64,000 nt of DNA from Thiomicrorhabdus cannonii (GTDB lineage: Bacteria > Pseudomonadota > Gammaproteobacteria > Thiomicrospirales > Thiomicrospiraceae): assembly GCF_013391695.1 (NCBI RefSeq), contig NZ_JACBGH010000005.1, positions 1-64,000 of the forward strand. Reading direction: 5' to 3'. Of the stretch, positions 1-8,729 are shown in pieces. Position numbers and translations under genes: made by a program. A model generated the notes under the pieces. That model searched no databases. It worked only from the letters and a program-made list of their open reading frames with translations, and was not told the DNA's origin. Each line of letters begins with the position of its first letter. The first letter of the stretch is position 1.

Positions 1-82
1 GTGTTGAGAGAGCGGTAGAATTTTCGCCCTGAAGATAGCGCTTTGCTATGGTGACTTTTGTATTGCGACTGTATTTGGACAT
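1..82 (-). CDS. IS3-family transposase OrfA, N-terminal fragment (runs off window)
   Basis: Reading the minus strand from the ATG at 82-80 gives an open frame of 27 codons that runs off the left edge. It begins MSKYSRNTKVTIAKRYLQG, which resembles the start of the helix-turn-helix OrfA of IS3-family elements (a basic start followed by an A-K-R-Y-L-Q-G-E helix). A candidate terminal repeat lies just upstream at about 83-126. The rest of the element, including any OrfB with the DDE catalytic residues, is outside the window, so intactness cannot be judged. The assignment rests on short N-terminal resemblance plus the end sequence. Confidence 0.6.
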   Translation of the reverse strand, partial: MSKYSRNTKVTIAKRYLQGENSTALST

Positions 83-126
83 GAAAAACCCCCAAAGTTG
101 GTGTCCAACATTTGGGGGTCACTTCA
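83..126 (-). mobile_element. Terminal inverted-repeat region of an IS3-family element
   Basis: On the minus strand the sequence starts TGAAGTGACCCCCAAATGTT at 126 and continues into GGACACC, typical of IS3-family ends (terminal TG followed by a C-rich block). It also folds: ACCCCCAAA at 89-97 faces TTTGGGGGT at 111-119. The element would extend left from 126 and out of the window. No target duplication can be checked because the other end is missing. Confidence 0.55.
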
Positions 127-188
127 TAAAAGCGGTTTTTTTATTGTCACTACTTTTGAAAGGGTTCAAAAGAGGCGTTGAAAATCTC

Positions 189-200
189 AACAGGCCGGGT
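189..200 (+). repeat. Uptake-sequence-like 12-mer, copy 1
   Basis: Exact AACAGGCCGGGT, preceded by AAAATCTC. It lies between the IS end and the 3' end of phnA, in non-coding DNA. It is unpaired. Confidence 0.85.
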
Positions 201-226
201 AGTGATATCCAGACGGAATTGTCGGC

Positions 227-799
227 TTATGCCTTCTTGAGGTAGGCTGCGACCAGTACGATATCCGTACCGTTAACCTTGCCTTCAATGTGCAATGGAT
301 TATCGGTCAGACGGATGTTTTTGACCAGCGTTCCCCGTTTCGCCGTAAAGCCAGCGCCTTTCACATCCAGATCCTTAATCAAAGTCACGCTGTCGCCGGC
401 CAGTAGTTCTGTGCCATTGCTGTCAACGGTCTTAGGCGAGTCATCCTGACTCTCGGCAGGCAGCCCCGATTCTGCCCAGGCGCGAGTGTCATCTTCCATA
501 TACATCATGTCCAACAGTTCCTGTGGCCAGCCTTCGCCACGCAGACGGTGCAGCATACGATACGCCATCACTTGAACAGCCGGCACCGCTGACCACATGC
601 TGTCGTTAAGGCAGCGCCAGTGATTGGAATCGGTCTGCTCAGGATGTTCGATTTGGGTTTTGCAGGTTTCGCATACTAGGATGGATTGTTCGGCACTGCC
701 ATCGCTAGGCGCTACTTCCAGCACGCTTAAGTGCTCGGTGGCACCGCATAGTTCGCATTTGGAACCGCTACGTTCCATCAATGTTTGTTCAATACTCAT
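227..799 (-). CDS. phnA: PhnA family zinc-ribbon protein
   Basis: This 190-residue protein matches the PhnA/YjdM family. The N-terminal zinc ribbon has two CxxC pairs (C15/C18 and C43/C46). The C-terminal SH3-like PhnA domain contains GDSVTLIKDLDVKG and ends in IVLVAAYLKKA. The E. coli homologue lies beside the phosphonate operon, but it is not a phosphonoacetate hydrolase and its role is unclear. No phosphonate genes lie nearby. The gene stands alone and is transcribed toward the IS end, with a motif copy beyond its stop codon. Family assignment is firm; function is not known. Confidence 0.85.
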   Translation of the reverse strand: MSIEQTLMERSGSKCELCGATEHLSVLEVAPSDGSAEQSILVCETCKTQIEHPEQTDSNHWRCLNDSMWSAVPAVQVMAYRMLHRLRGEGWPQELLDMMYMEDDTRAWAESGLPAESQDDSPKTVDSNGTELLAGDSVTLIKDLDVKGAGFTAKRGTLVKNIRLTDNPLHIEGKVNGTDIVLVAAYLKKA

Positions 800-1141
800 T
801 TTCTTACCTCTAAAACGTCAAATTACATTTAATTTGAGCGGGTATTATCACCGATATGCAGCGTGCATAGGGAGAATTTGGGTAAAAACCATCCTACTGT
901 GTTGAATTGCGGCGAATTCCGTCTTGTTAGCGTATTTTGTCCTGTTGCAGGCAAGGCCGTAAAAATGCTTAAAGTGTGCGGCACCGTGCTTTTTTTTTGA
1001 AAGCCTTGCCGTTAGAATAAACGTAATCGATTTGCGTTTATTTTGGGTATTTTGTTACTCTATTGCAGATCGGCCGATTGCCAACGATGGCCAATTTATC
1101 CGCTTCGATTAACGCATCCAATGGATCATGATATAGTTTGA
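800..1141. other. Intergenic region between divergent phnA and cbpA-like gene
   Basis: This 342-bp stretch must hold both divergent promoters. I see no convincing gene. It contains GCAGGCAAGGC (947-957), GGCACCGTGC (980-989) and GCCGTTAGAATA (1008-1019). All three also occur upstream of dnaE at 9590-9663, in a different order. GCAAGGC near 951 and GCCTTGC near 1003 form a loose inverted repeat. Confidence 0.5.
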
Positions 1142-1957
1142 ATGGCCTTTTGTAACTGTCCGTACGACCCGAGTGTCGATTATTTTGCCGTATTGGGTGT
1201 GCACCAGCAAGCGTGTTCACAGACGGTCAAGCAGGCCTATCGCAGACTGGCACGGCGTTACCATCCTGATGTTTCCAAAATCCATGATGCGCAGCGCAAG
1301 TTCCAGGAGATTGCTGAAGCTTATGAAATTCTCAGCAAATACCGCGATGCGTATTGGCGTGATTTCCAAACTTCGCAAACACCCTATGCCTACAAGGCAC
1401 ACACCAAGCGTTCTCATGATAACGCCGAGGCGCCGGCAGCTAAAGAGACTGCTTCCGAACACAACTCCTCCTTCTACTCCAATACTTACCGACATCAAAA
1501 GCCGATCGACGGCAAGGACCGTGTGATTACCTATCCGCTGACGCTGCGTTATGCGATCCGACTGCTGCGTTTGGGTTCGTTCTATATCCCCGGTTTGAAA
1601 GTACGCATGAAATTCACCCGCGAAGCGCTGATGGGCAAAACCTTCCGTCTTGCGGGCAAGGGCTATAGCGGCCTGTTCGGCGGCAAGCCCGGCGATTTTC
1701 TGGTGCGTTTCAATATCAAGCAGGAAAGTCTTAAATGGCAGCTGAAAGGTGCCGATCTGTACGGCGTTTTTCAGGTCGCCAGACCGCTGCTGGTCGCGGG
1801 CAAACAGATCCGCCTGGAAGCGCCAAGCGGTTCCTGTATGGTGGAGGTGCCGGCCAATTATTCGCCGGACGATTTTATCCGTATTGAAAATATGGGACTG
1901 CCACCGGATGAACAGGCGCAGGCCGGGCACCTTTACGCGCGCCTGATCGCAGCGTGA
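1142..1957 (+). CDS. cbpA: DnaJ-domain co-chaperone, CbpA-like
   Basis: An N-terminal J domain (about residues 12-75) carries the HPD tripeptide at 41-43, needed to stimulate DnaK ATPase. A basic linker follows. The C-terminal part (about 120-271) looks like the DnaJ substrate-binding domain; there is no cysteine-rich zinc domain, which makes it a class B (CbpA-type) J protein. At 271 residues it is slightly shorter than E. coli CbpA (306), and the N-terminal cysteines (MAFCNC) are unusual. The start has only a weak ribosome-binding site. No cbpM modulator gene follows; clpS is next. Confidence 0.8.
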   Translation: MAFCNCPYDPSVDYFAVLGVHQQACSQTVKQAYRRLARRYHPDVSKIHDAQRKFQEIAEAYEILSKYRDAYWRDFQTSQTPYAYKAHTKRSHDNAEAPAAKETASEHNSSFYSNTYRHQKPIDGKDRVITYPLTLRYAIRLLRLGSFYIPGLKVRMKFTREALMGKTFRLAGKGYSGLFGGKPGDFLVRFNIKQESLKWQLKGADLYGVFQVARPLLVAGKQIRLEAPSGSCMVEVPANYSPDDFIRIENMGLPPDEQAQAGHLYARLIAA

Positions 1958-2092
1958 TGCCAGCCTGGCGGCCAGTAAAGCGTCTATTGGCGTTTCTCCG
2001 TTGCGTGTATTGTTTTCCCGTCCTATCTTGAAAAGGCTACAATAGCCCATATCAAAGTATCGTTTATTAAGTGAATTAAAAAAGATTGAACT

Positions 2093-2410
2093 ATGCCGCA
2101 CAGTCAGGATTTTGATGACGGTAACCTATTGCTGGATACCGCTAAACCCAAAGTGAAACCACCCAAGCGCTATCAGGTGGTGCTGTTGAATGATGATTAC
2201 ACACCTATGGATTTTGTAGTGGAGGTGCTCATGCATTTCTTCGGCATGGACGAAGCCAAAGCCAATACGGTCATGCTGGCTGTCCACCATCAGGGAAAAG
2301 GCGTGTGCGGCGTTTACAGTCGCGAAGTGGCGGAAATGAAGGTCTATCAGGTTAACCGTTATTCGCGCGAACATAAATACCCGCTGATGTGTCAGCTAGA
2401 GGTGGTCTAA
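2093..2410 (+). CDS. clpS: ATP-dependent Clp protease adaptor ClpS
   Basis: 105 residues, the usual ClpS length. The conserved core LLNDDYTPMDFVVEVL and the later VHHQGKGVCGVYSREVAE segment form the N-degron pocket. ClpS delivers substrates with bulky hydrophobic or leucine/phenylalanine N-termini to ClpAP. The gene lies directly upstream of clpA with essentially no gap, the standard order. The N-end-rule transferase gene aat lies 4 kb further on, so substrate tagging and recognition functions are close together. Confidence 0.95.
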   Translation: MPHSQDFDDGNLLLDTAKPKVKPPKRYQVVLLNDDYTPMDFVVEVLMHFFGMDEAKANTVMLAVHHQGKGVCGVYSREVAEMKVYQVNRYSREHKYPLMCQLEVV

Positions 2411-2411
2411 G

Positions 2412-4652
2412 GTGTTAAGTAAAGAATTGCAAATGACGTTGAGCAACGCCTTCAGCGTGGCTCACGAATATGAACACGAGTTTGTGACCTTGGAGCACTT
2501 GCTGTTGGAGCTGCTGGCGTTGCCCGATGTGCAGGATGTGCTGCGTGCCTGCGGCGCCAGCGTCGAAAAAATCGAAGAGGGGCTGGAGAAGTTTCTGGAA
2601 ACCGAAATGGTCAGTCGCCGTCCTGACGAGTTACAGCCGACCATGAGTTTTCAGCGCGTGATTGAGCGTGCCATTTATCTGGTGCAATCCAATGGCTATC
2701 CGGAAGTGACCGGTCTGCATGTATTGGCGTCATTGTTTTCAGAGCAGGATTCGCAGGCCGTTTATCTGCTTGAGAGTAACGGCGTGGATCGCGTCGATGT
2801 GCTGAGTTATATCTCGCATGGCGTTACGGCGAGCGACAGCAGCGACTTTCTGCCCGGCGCGCAAAGCGGTGCCAATGAAGAGAGTGAAAAAGGCGAAGGC
2901 TCGGAGAAGAAAAGCGCGCTGGAATCCTATGCGCATAATCTCAATTTGGCGGTCAAAGAGGGCAAGATCGACCCGATTATCGGGCGCGATTGGGAGTTGC
3001 AGCGTGTCTTGGAGATTCTGAGCCGCCGTCGCAAGAACAATCCCTTACTGGTCGGTGAACCGGGCGTGGGCAAAACCGCCGTGGCCGAAGGTTTGGCTTA
3101 CCGCATCGTGCATCATGATGTGCCGGAGCAGTTGGAAAATGCCGTGGTGTTCAGTTTGGATATGGGCGCTCTGCTTGCCGGTACGCGTTACCGGGGAGAT
3201 TTCGAAAAGCGTTTCAAAGCGTTGCTGAACGAGCTGGAACAGCACGAACATGCCATTCTGTTTATCGACGAGATTCATACCATTATCGGCGCCGGGGCGG
3301 TGCAGGGCGGGGCGATGGATGCCTCCAACCTGATGAAGCCGGCCTTGGCTTCCGGCAAATTGCGTTGCATGGGCGCGACCACTTATGAAGAGCATCGCGG
3401 CATTTTTGAAAAAGACCGCGCCTTGGCGCGCCGTTTTCAAAAAGTCGATGTTAAAGAGCCGAGCATTCAGGACGCCTATGAGATTCTCAAAGGCCTGAAA
3501 GATAAGTATGAAGAACATCATCATGTCAAATACACGCTGCCGGCATTAAAAGAGGCGGTGGCGTTGTCGGCGCGTTATATCACCGACCGTCATCTGCCCG
3601 ACAAGGCGATTGATGTGATTGACGAGGCCGGCGCCAAACAGGCGCTTTTGCCGGCCAGCAAACGCAAAAAGCAGATCGGTACGGCGGAGATTCAAGCGGT
3701 GGTGGCGAGTATTGCCCGTATTCCGGTGTCGCAGATCACCCAGAAAGAGCGGGATACGCTACAGGATTTGGCGGGCAGTTTGAAACGTGTAGTGTTCGGG
3801 CAGGATCATGCCGTCGAACAGCTGGTCTCGGCAATCAAGCTGGCGCGTTCCGGCTTGAGCGATCCGAACAAGCCGAGTGCGAGCTTCTTGTTCGCCGGGC
3901 CGACCGGTGTTGGTAAAACCGAGCTGACGCAGCAGTTGGCGAAGCACCTTGGCGTGGAGATGATCCGTTTCGATATGTCCGAATACATGGAGCGTCATAC
4001 GGTGTCGCGTCTGATCGGCGCACCGCCGGGCTATGTCGGGTTTGATCAGGGCGGCTTGTTGACAGAGGCCGTCAACAAGCAACCGCACGCGGTGCTGCTG
4101 CTCGATGAAATCGAAAAAGCCCACCCGGACGTATTCAATTTGCTGTTGCAGGTGATGGATCACGGCACCTTGACCGACAATAACGGCCGTAAAGCGGATT
4201 TCAGAAATGTCGTGCTGATTATGACCTCCAATGTGGGGGCCGAACAGATGGCGCGTGCCAGTATGGGCTTTACCTTGCAGGATCATACGCTGGATTTTGA
4301 AGCGGAACTGAAAAAGGTGTTTACGCCGGAGTTCCGCAACCGTCTGGACGGCATTATCCAGTTTAACCGTTTGTCGGAGGCCTCGATGGTCTCGGTGGTG
4401 AATAAGTTTATCTATGCGCTGGAGCAGACTCTGCTGGAGAAAAAGGTGGCGTTGACGGTGACCGATGCGGCGCGTGAATGGCTGGCCAAACACGGTTACG
4501 ATCCGTTGATGGGCGCGCGTCCGATGGCGCGTCTGATTCAGAATAAGGTCAAGCAGCCGTTAGCCGACAAGCTGTTGTTCGGCGAGTTGCAGCATGGCGG
4601 TCATATCGAAATCGATTGCCGCGAGGATGCGTTGGTTTTTAATCTGGTCTGA
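2412..4652 (+). CDS. clpA: ATP-dependent Clp protease ATP-binding subunit ClpA
   Basis: 746 residues, typical for ClpA. Two Clp-N repeats (1-145) are followed by AAA+ module D1, with Walker A GEPGVGKT near 215-222 and Walker B LFIDEIH, and module D2, with Walker [10 protein letters not shown] near 496 and Walker [13 protein letters not shown]. It unfolds substrates and feeds them to ClpP, which is not in this window. GTG is the likely start, one base after the clpS stop, indicating translational coupling. A rho-independent terminator follows immediately. Confidence 0.96.
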   Translation: MLSKELQMTLSNAFSVAHEYEHEFVTLEHLLLELLALPDVQDVLRACGASVEKIEEGLEKFLETEMVSRRPDELQPTMSFQRVIERAIYLVQSNGYPEVTGLHVLASLFSEQDSQAVYLLESNGVDRVDVLSYISHGVTASDSSDFLPGAQSGANEESEKGEGSEKKSALESYAHNLNLAVKEGKIDPIIGRDWELQRVLEILSRRRKNNPLLVGEPGVGKTAVAEGLAYRIVHHDVPEQLENAVVFSLDMGALLAGTRYRGDFEKRFKALLNELEQHEHAILFIDEIHTIIGAGAVQGGAMDASNLMKPALASGKLRCMGATTYEEHRGIFEKDRALARRFQKVDVKEPSIQDAYEILKGLKDKYEEHHHVKYTLPALKEAVALSARYITDRHLPDKAIDVIDEAGAKQALLPASKRKKQIGTAEIQAVVASIARIPVSQITQKERDTLQDLAGSLKRVVFGQDHAVEQLVSAIKLARSGLSDPNKPSASFLFAGPTGVGKTELTQQLAKHLGVEMIRFDMSEYMERHTVSRLIGAPPGYVGFDQGGLLTEAVNKQPHAVLLLDEIEKAHPDVFNLLLQVMDHGTLTDNNGRKADFRNVVLIMTSNVGAEQMARASMGFTLQDHTLDFEAELKKVFTPEFRNRLDGIIQFNRLSEASMVSVVNKFIYALEQTLLEKKVALTVTDAAREWLAKHGYDPLMGARPMARLIQNKVKQPLADKLLFGELQHGGHIEIDCREDALVFNLV

Positions 4653-4653
4653 T

Positions 4654-4681
4654 AAAGAAGCCCTCGATTGAGGGCTTTTTT
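4654..4681 (+). terminator. Terminator after clpA
   Basis: The stem AGCCCTC / GAGGGCT closes a GATT loop and is followed by a run of T. Confidence 0.9.
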
Positions 4682-4737
4682 ATGCGGATATCATCCCTAA
4701 AAATCATCCCTAAAAACCATCTCAAAAATCGTTCATA

Positions 4738-4766
4738 AAAAAACCGCCAGAAGGCGGTTTTTTTTA
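4738..4766 (-). terminator. Terminator of infA (bidirectional)
   Basis: AAAAACCGCC, loop AGAA, GGCGGTTTTT, with A and T runs on either side, so it can work on both strands between convergent clpA and infA. Confidence 0.9.
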
Positions 4767-4797
4767 ACTTACGGCAATAATAAATAAACCGAGTGGA

Positions 4798-5016
4798 TTA
4801 TTTACCACGGTAGGTGATACGGCCTTTTGTCAGGTCGTATGGTGTCAATTCCACTTTAACCGGGTCACCCGCCAAAATGCGGATGTAGTTTTTACGCATA
4901 CGTCCGGAAATGTGCGCCAAAATGGTGTGACCATTTTCCAACTCTACTTTGAACATGGTGTTGGGCAGGGTTTCAACGACCACACCATCAAATTCAATTA
5001 CGTCTTGTTTTGCCAT
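4798..5016 (-). CDS. infA: Translation initiation factor IF-1
   Basis: The 72-residue protein [20 protein letters not shown] to the end ITYRGK is a classic single OB-fold S1-like IF-1. It occupies the 30S A site during initiation together with IF-2, which is encoded at 23.5 kb. It is convergent with clpA, sharing the terminator region. In E. coli infA sits between clpA and aat; here the sdh operon has come in between infA and aat. Confidence 0.97.
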   Translation of the reverse strand: MAKQDVIEFDGVVVETLPNTMFKVELENGHTILAHISGRMRKNYIRILAGDPVKVELTPYDLTKGRITYRGK

Positions 5017-5059
5017 AGGTTTAGGATAATCCTTAAAAATTTGCGCGGATTATACCAAT

Positions 5060-5332
5060 TTATTGGTTATGTATCAAATAATTGTTGCGTATCGCCGAAA
5101 TTAACGCGCGGTAGTGCGACGGAATCACCGGGTTGGCTTCGCTATGGCGGCTGGCCAGCAACCAGGCAAATAAACGGTCTTCCGGTTCTGCCAGCAATTG
5201 TCTGAACAGCGAACGGGCGGTCTCATCCTCGGTCGCAGCGCGCGGGGCATAGGCCGAGAGCAGGAGCTCGCATTCCAGATTGCCGCGCTTGCACAGAAAC
5301 AGCGTTTGTTTCAACCAGATCGTTGCTTGCAT
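5060..5332 (-). CDS. sdhE: FAD assembly factor SdhE
   Basis: A 90-residue protein of the SdhE/YgfY family, recognisable by the RGNLE segment within KRGNLECELLL, equivalent to the RGxxE flavinylation motif. It promotes covalent attachment of FAD to SdhA. It lies 11 bp after sdhB as the last gene of the sdhCDAB-E operon, which supports the call despite divergence. The family usually has RGMLELD; the Asn in place of Met is a minor variation. Confidence 0.85.
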   Translation of the reverse strand: MQATIWLKQTLFLCKRGNLECELLLSAYAPRAATEDETARSLFRQLLAEPEDRLFAWLLASRHSEANPVIPSHYRALISAIRNNYLIHNQ

Positions 5333-5343
5333 GGCGACCTGCC

Positions 5344-6048
5344 TTAATGTTCTTTAGCGATGCTGGCTTTCAAGGCCTGTATCGCCCGGCTGGGGTTCAA
5401 GCCTTTGGGACAGGCCGCAGTACAGTTTTGAATATGACGGCAGCGGAAGGTTTTCATCGGGTCGTCCAGCGACTGCAGACGTTCGCGGGTTTGAATGTCG
5501 CGCGAGTCGATCACAAAGCGCTGTGCGGCCATCAATGCGGCGGGGCCGAGGAATTGGTCCGGATTCCACCAGAACGAGGGGCAGCTGGTGGTGCAGCAGG
5601 CGCAGAGCACGCACTCATACAGGCCGTCGAGCTGCGCCCGTTCCGCCGGCGTTTGCAGATGTTCGTGTGCTTCACTGGGCGGCTTGGCCTGTAAAAAAGG
5701 CTGCGCCTCGGCATAGTGTTTATAGAAAAGCGTCATGTCGACAATCAGGTCTTTGATAATGGGCAGGCCGGGTAGCGGCTTGATGACAATCGGCGATTTG
5801 AGCGAAGCCAAAGGGGTGATGCAGCTCAAGCAGTTTTGGCCGTTGACGTTCATGCCGTCCGAACCGCACACGCCTTCCTGGCAGGAGGAGCGGAATGCCA
5901 GAGTGGGGTCTTGTTCGCGCAGTTTCAGCAGCGCATCCAGCAGCATGGTGCCGCCGTCCAGCTCCTGTTGATGCAGACGGTAGTGGCGGTCATGCGGTGC
6001 CGTGTCGGTTTCCGGATTGTAGCGGCTGATAATAAATTCCATGGTCAC
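5344..6048 (-). CDS. sdhB: Succinate dehydrogenase iron-sulfur subunit
   Basis: 234 residues with the complete cluster ligand set. SSCQEGVCGSDG plus NCLSC hold the [2Fe-2S] cluster. CVLCACCTTSCP and CRHIQNCTAACPKG hold the [4Fe-4S] and [3Fe-4S] clusters. It passes electrons from SdhA FAD to quinone in the membrane part. It follows sdhA closely and precedes sdhE. A degenerate copy of the window-wide motif (CAGGCCGGGT) overlaps the codons for PLPGLP, but this may be chance. Confidence 0.96.
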   Translation of the reverse strand: MTMEFIISRYNPETDTAPHDRHYRLHQQELDGGTMLLDALLKLREQDPTLAFRSSCQEGVCGSDGMNVNGQNCLSCITPLASLKSPIVIKPLPGLPIIKDLIVDMTLFYKHYAEAQPFLQAKPPSEAHEHLQTPAERAQLDGLYECVLCACCTTSCPSFWWNPDQFLGPAALMAAQRFVIDSRDIQTRERLQSLDDPMKTFRCRHIQNCTAACPKGLNPSRAIQALKASIAKEH

Positions 6049-6056
6049 TCCGAGAC

Positions 6057-7883
6057 TCAGTAGGTTCGTGCTGTGGGCGCAAAAGCGGCGTGATGTTTGG
6101 GGTGGAGGTTGACGGGTTTGTAATCCAAGCGATGTCCGGCGCTGAAATACAGGGTATGTCTGAGCCAGGCCGAATCATCGCGCTGCGGGTAATCGACACG
6201 GCTGTGGGCGCCGCGGCTTTCTGTGCGGTTGAGCGCGCTGTGCACCGTGGCAAAGGCGACGGCCAGCAGGTTCTCGAGCTCGTAAGCCGCCAATCTCTGC
6301 AGATTGAAAACCTGACTGTGGTCACTTAATGTGACTTGCTCAAGGCGCTGCTGCAACAGCAACAGTTGCTGCAAAGCGTGCTGCATGCTTGCCTGATTGC
6401 GGAACACGCCGCAGCCCATCTCCATGGTGTGTTGCAGCGCCTTGCGGATGGCAGCAAGTGTATCCGTGGAAGGGGCGGGATTTTGCCAGCGCGCAATGCG
6501 CTGTCTGACCGCATCCAGGCAGAGTGCGGTTTCCGGTGACCCGGCCTGTTGAGTTTTTTCGCGGCGATTTTGGTGCAGTTCGTGGCTGATGGTTTTAGCC
6601 GCTTCGCGCCCGAAAACCACAATATCCAGCAGCGAATTGCCCCCCAAACGATTCGCGCCGTGCACCGAGACACAGGCGCATTCGCCCACCGCGTAGAGCC
6701 CTTTGACAATCTGCTGCTCGCCATTTTCGTCGGGGGTCACGACGCGGCCGTGAATATCGGTCGGGATACCGCCCATCATATAGTGGCAGGTCGGAAAGAC
6801 CGGCATGGGTTCAACCGCGGGGTCAACGCCCAGAAACGTCAGGCTGATGTCGCGTATGCCGGGCAGGCGCTGTTTGATGGTGGCGTCATCCAGATGGGTC
6901 AGGTCGAGCAGCACATAATCTTTGTTGGGGCCGCAACCGCGACCTTCCTTGACTTCGATGGCGATGGCGCGCGCTACCACATCGCGCGAGGCGAGGTCTT
7001 TGGCGTGCGGCGCGTAGCGTTGCATAAAATCTTCGCCAAGGCTGTTTTTAAGCACGCCGCCTTCACCGCGTACCGCTTCGGAGATCAACATGCCTTTGCC
7101 GGCCACGCCGGTAGGGTGGAATTGCCAGAATTCCATATCTTGCAGCGGCAGGCCGGCACGCAACACCATGCCCAGACCGTCGCCGGTATTGATGCTGGCA
7201 TTGGTGTTGTTGCGGAAAACCTGTCCGGCGCCGCCGGTGGCAATCAAAATATGACGGCTTTGCAAAACGTGATAACGGCCGTCATGGATATTCATGACCA
7301 TCAAACCGCCGATGTTGCCGTGCGTGTCTTTTAGCAGATCCAACGCATAGTATTCGTCAAAAAAACGCGTGCCGGCGTGCAGGTTCTGCTGGTAGAGCGA
7401 ATGCAGAATGGCGTGCCCGGTACGGTCGGCGGCCGCGCAGGTGCGATGCGCCTGCTCCTGACCAAAATTGAGGTTCTGTCCGCCAAAGGCGCGCTGGTAG
7501 ATTTTGCCGTTTTCCAGACGGGAGAAGGGCACGCCGAAATGTTCGAGTTCGCGCACAATGTCGGCGGCTTCGCGGCACATGAACTCGATGGCGTCCTGAT
7601 CTCCGAGGAAATCGCTGCCCTTGATGGTGTCGTACATGTGCCATTCCCAGTTGTCTTCGGTGATATTACCGAGTGCGGCATTGATGCCGCCCTGCGCCGC
7701 TACGGTATGCGAGCGGGTGGGAAAGACCTTGGACACCACGGCGACCTGATGGCCGGCCAGGGTTAAAGCCAGTGCACTGCGCAAGCCCGCACCGCCGCCG
7801 CCCAGTATCAGGGCATCGAACGTATGGGTGTCCAGTTTCAGGTCGGTCAATGGAGAGGCGTGTTTCATAGCAGTATCCATCAT
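6057..7883 (-). CDS. sdhA: Succinate dehydrogenase flavoprotein subunit
   Basis: About 608 residues. It has the FAD-binding ALILGGGGAGLRSALAL at the N-terminus, the covalent flavin region RSHTVAAQGGINAAL with its histidine, and the active-site region GANRLGGNSLLD. It oxidises succinate to fumarate. The start is ambiguous: a 15-bp tandem duplication at the sdhD-sdhA junction creates in-frame ATGs at 7883, 7880 and 7868. The 7868 start (MKHASPL) may be the ancestral one. Codons near residue 443 contain an exact uptake-like motif encoding KTQQAG, in the loop after the active-site domain. Confidence 0.96.
   Translation of the reverse strand: MMDTAMKHASPLTDLKLDTHTFDALILGGGGAGLRSALALTLAGHQVAVVSKVFPTRSHTVAAQGGINAALGNITEDNWEWHMYDTIKGSDFLGDQDAIEFMCREAADIVRELEHFGVPFSRLENGKIYQRAFGGQNLNFGQEQAHRTCAAADRTGHAILHSLYQQNLHAGTRFFDEYYALDLLKDTHGNIGGLMVMNIHDGRYHVLQSRHILIATGGAGQVFRNNTNASINTGDGLGMVLRAGLPLQDMEFWQFHPTGVAGKGMLISEAVRGEGGVLKNSLGEDFMQRYAPHAKDLASRDVVARAIAIEVKEGRGCGPNKDYVLLDLTHLDDATIKQRLPGIRDISLTFLGVDPAVEPMPVFPTCHYMMGGIPTDIHGRVVTPDENGEQQIVKGLYAVGECACVSVHGANRLGGNSLLDIVVFGREAAKTISHELHQNRREKTQQAGSPETALCLDAVRQRIARWQNPAPSTDTLAAIRKALQHTMEMGCGVFRNQASMQHALQQLLLLQQRLEQVTLSDHSQVFNLQRLAAYELENLLAVAFATVHSALNRTESRGAHSRVDYPQRDDSAWLRHTLYFSAGHRLDYKPVNLHPKHHAAFAPTARTY
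6539..6550 (-). repeat. Uptake-sequence-like 12-mer inside sdhA
   Basis: An exact copy on the sense strand of sdhA, extended as AAAAAACTCAACAGGCCGGG, encoding K-T-Q-Q-A-G. Confidence 0.85.
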
Positions 7884-7892
7884 AGCAGTATC
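7863..7892. repeat. 15-bp tandem duplication at the sdhD/sdhA junction
   Basis: On the sense strand TGGATACTGCTATGA occurs twice in a row. The first copy contains the sdhD stop overlapping an sdhA ATG (ATGA). The second gives another in-frame ATG. Fifteen bases preserve the frame. Confidence 0.85.
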
Positions 7893-8221
7893 CAGTAGAG
7901 CAAGAGCGCCAGATTGAGCATGACGGCAATCAGTAACCAGCGCAGGGCCTCGAGCCAGAGCGGGGTGCGTTGGCGCGGCGTGTAATCCAGAGTGATATCA
8001 CGCAGGCCGACCCAGGCGTGGGTAATGACCAATAAAAGCGCGAGCAGATTCGGTATCACCCACCACGTCGTTGTTAAAGAGGCGATTAAGTTGTCGGCGG
8101 TGGTGGCGTGCGGCGTCAGCGTAATCCACAAGGCCAGAAGCGGCGTGTACAACAGCAGGTAAAAGGCGCTGATGCGTTGCCATCTGAAAGCGCGGTTGCC
8201 GGAAAGGCGGTGCAGCTGCAT
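7880..8221 (-). CDS. sdhD: Succinate dehydrogenase membrane anchor subunit SdhD
   Basis: 113 residues from the ATG at 8221, which overlaps the sdhC stop in an ATGA arrangement. Three membrane helices are visible. The second contains LVITHAWVGLRDI, whose histidine is the likely haem b axial ligand. With SdhC it anchors the dehydrogenase and forms the quinone site. The stop overlaps the sdhA start region. A longer upstream frame exists but would run inside sdhC. Confidence 0.9.
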   Translation of the reverse strand: MQLHRLSGNRAFRWQRISAFYLLLYTPLLALWITLTPHATTADNLIASLTTTWWVIPNLLALLLVITHAWVGLRDITLDYTPRQRTPLWLEALRWLLIAVMLNLALLLYWILL

Positions 8222-8616
8222 CAGACACCTCCCCAAACGGCATAGCAACTCAACAGGCTCAAAGCACTCCACACAACAAGCATGATGCGGCTAACGGTTT
8301 TACTGTTGATGGCAGCATAGTGTGCCGCTTGGGTGAAGTGTTCCGCCAACAGGTGGCGCAGTCCGGCCAGCCAGTGATAGCTGAGGCTGATCCAAAAGGT
8401 AGTGTGCAGACATTGCAGAATCCAGTGATCGCGGATCGCCTCCAGCGTTACCAGAGGGTGAAAGGTCAGCAGGTTCAGCAGCATCAGATAGCCGATCAGG
8501 CAGATCACCAGCAGCAAACCGGTAATGCGATGCAGTGCAGAGAGCCAGGCATTCAGCGGAAAATGAAAGCGCCGCAAACTCAGGTAAACGGGTCGGTTGC
8601 CGGGAAATTGATACAT
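8221..8616 (-). CDS. sdhC: Succinate dehydrogenase cytochrome b556 subunit SdhC
   Basis: 131 residues beginning MYQFPGNRPVYLSLRRFHFP, with the family feature NAWLSALHRITGLLL and three transmembrane helices. Histidines in LSYHWLAGLRHLLAEH are haem b ligand candidates. It is the first gene of sdhCDAB-E, so the operon promoter should lie in the 113 bp between its start and the end of aat. I could not pick a convincing -35/-10 pair there. Confidence 0.93.
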   Translation of the reverse strand: MYQFPGNRPVYLSLRRFHFPLNAWLSALHRITGLLLVICLIGYLMLLNLLTFHPLVTLEAIRDHWILQCLHTTFWISLSYHWLAGLRHLLAEHFTQAAHYAAINSKTVSRIMLVVWSALSLLSCYAVWGGV

Positions 8617-8729
8617 CAGCCCCTCATTGGAAATTCAGCGGTGGATGTTTCTCATTTTTACTGAAATGGCCGGACAGGTAAAGGGGCACAGACGAATTAA
8701 AGTCACGCAGCGCGGCCATTTGCCGGGGA

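Noticed and set aside
48-245. Open frame on the plus strand over the IS end and the first motif copy
   Set aside because: It runs antisense to the OrfA start and across a terminal repeat; the encoded sequence has no family resemblance and no ribosome-binding site.
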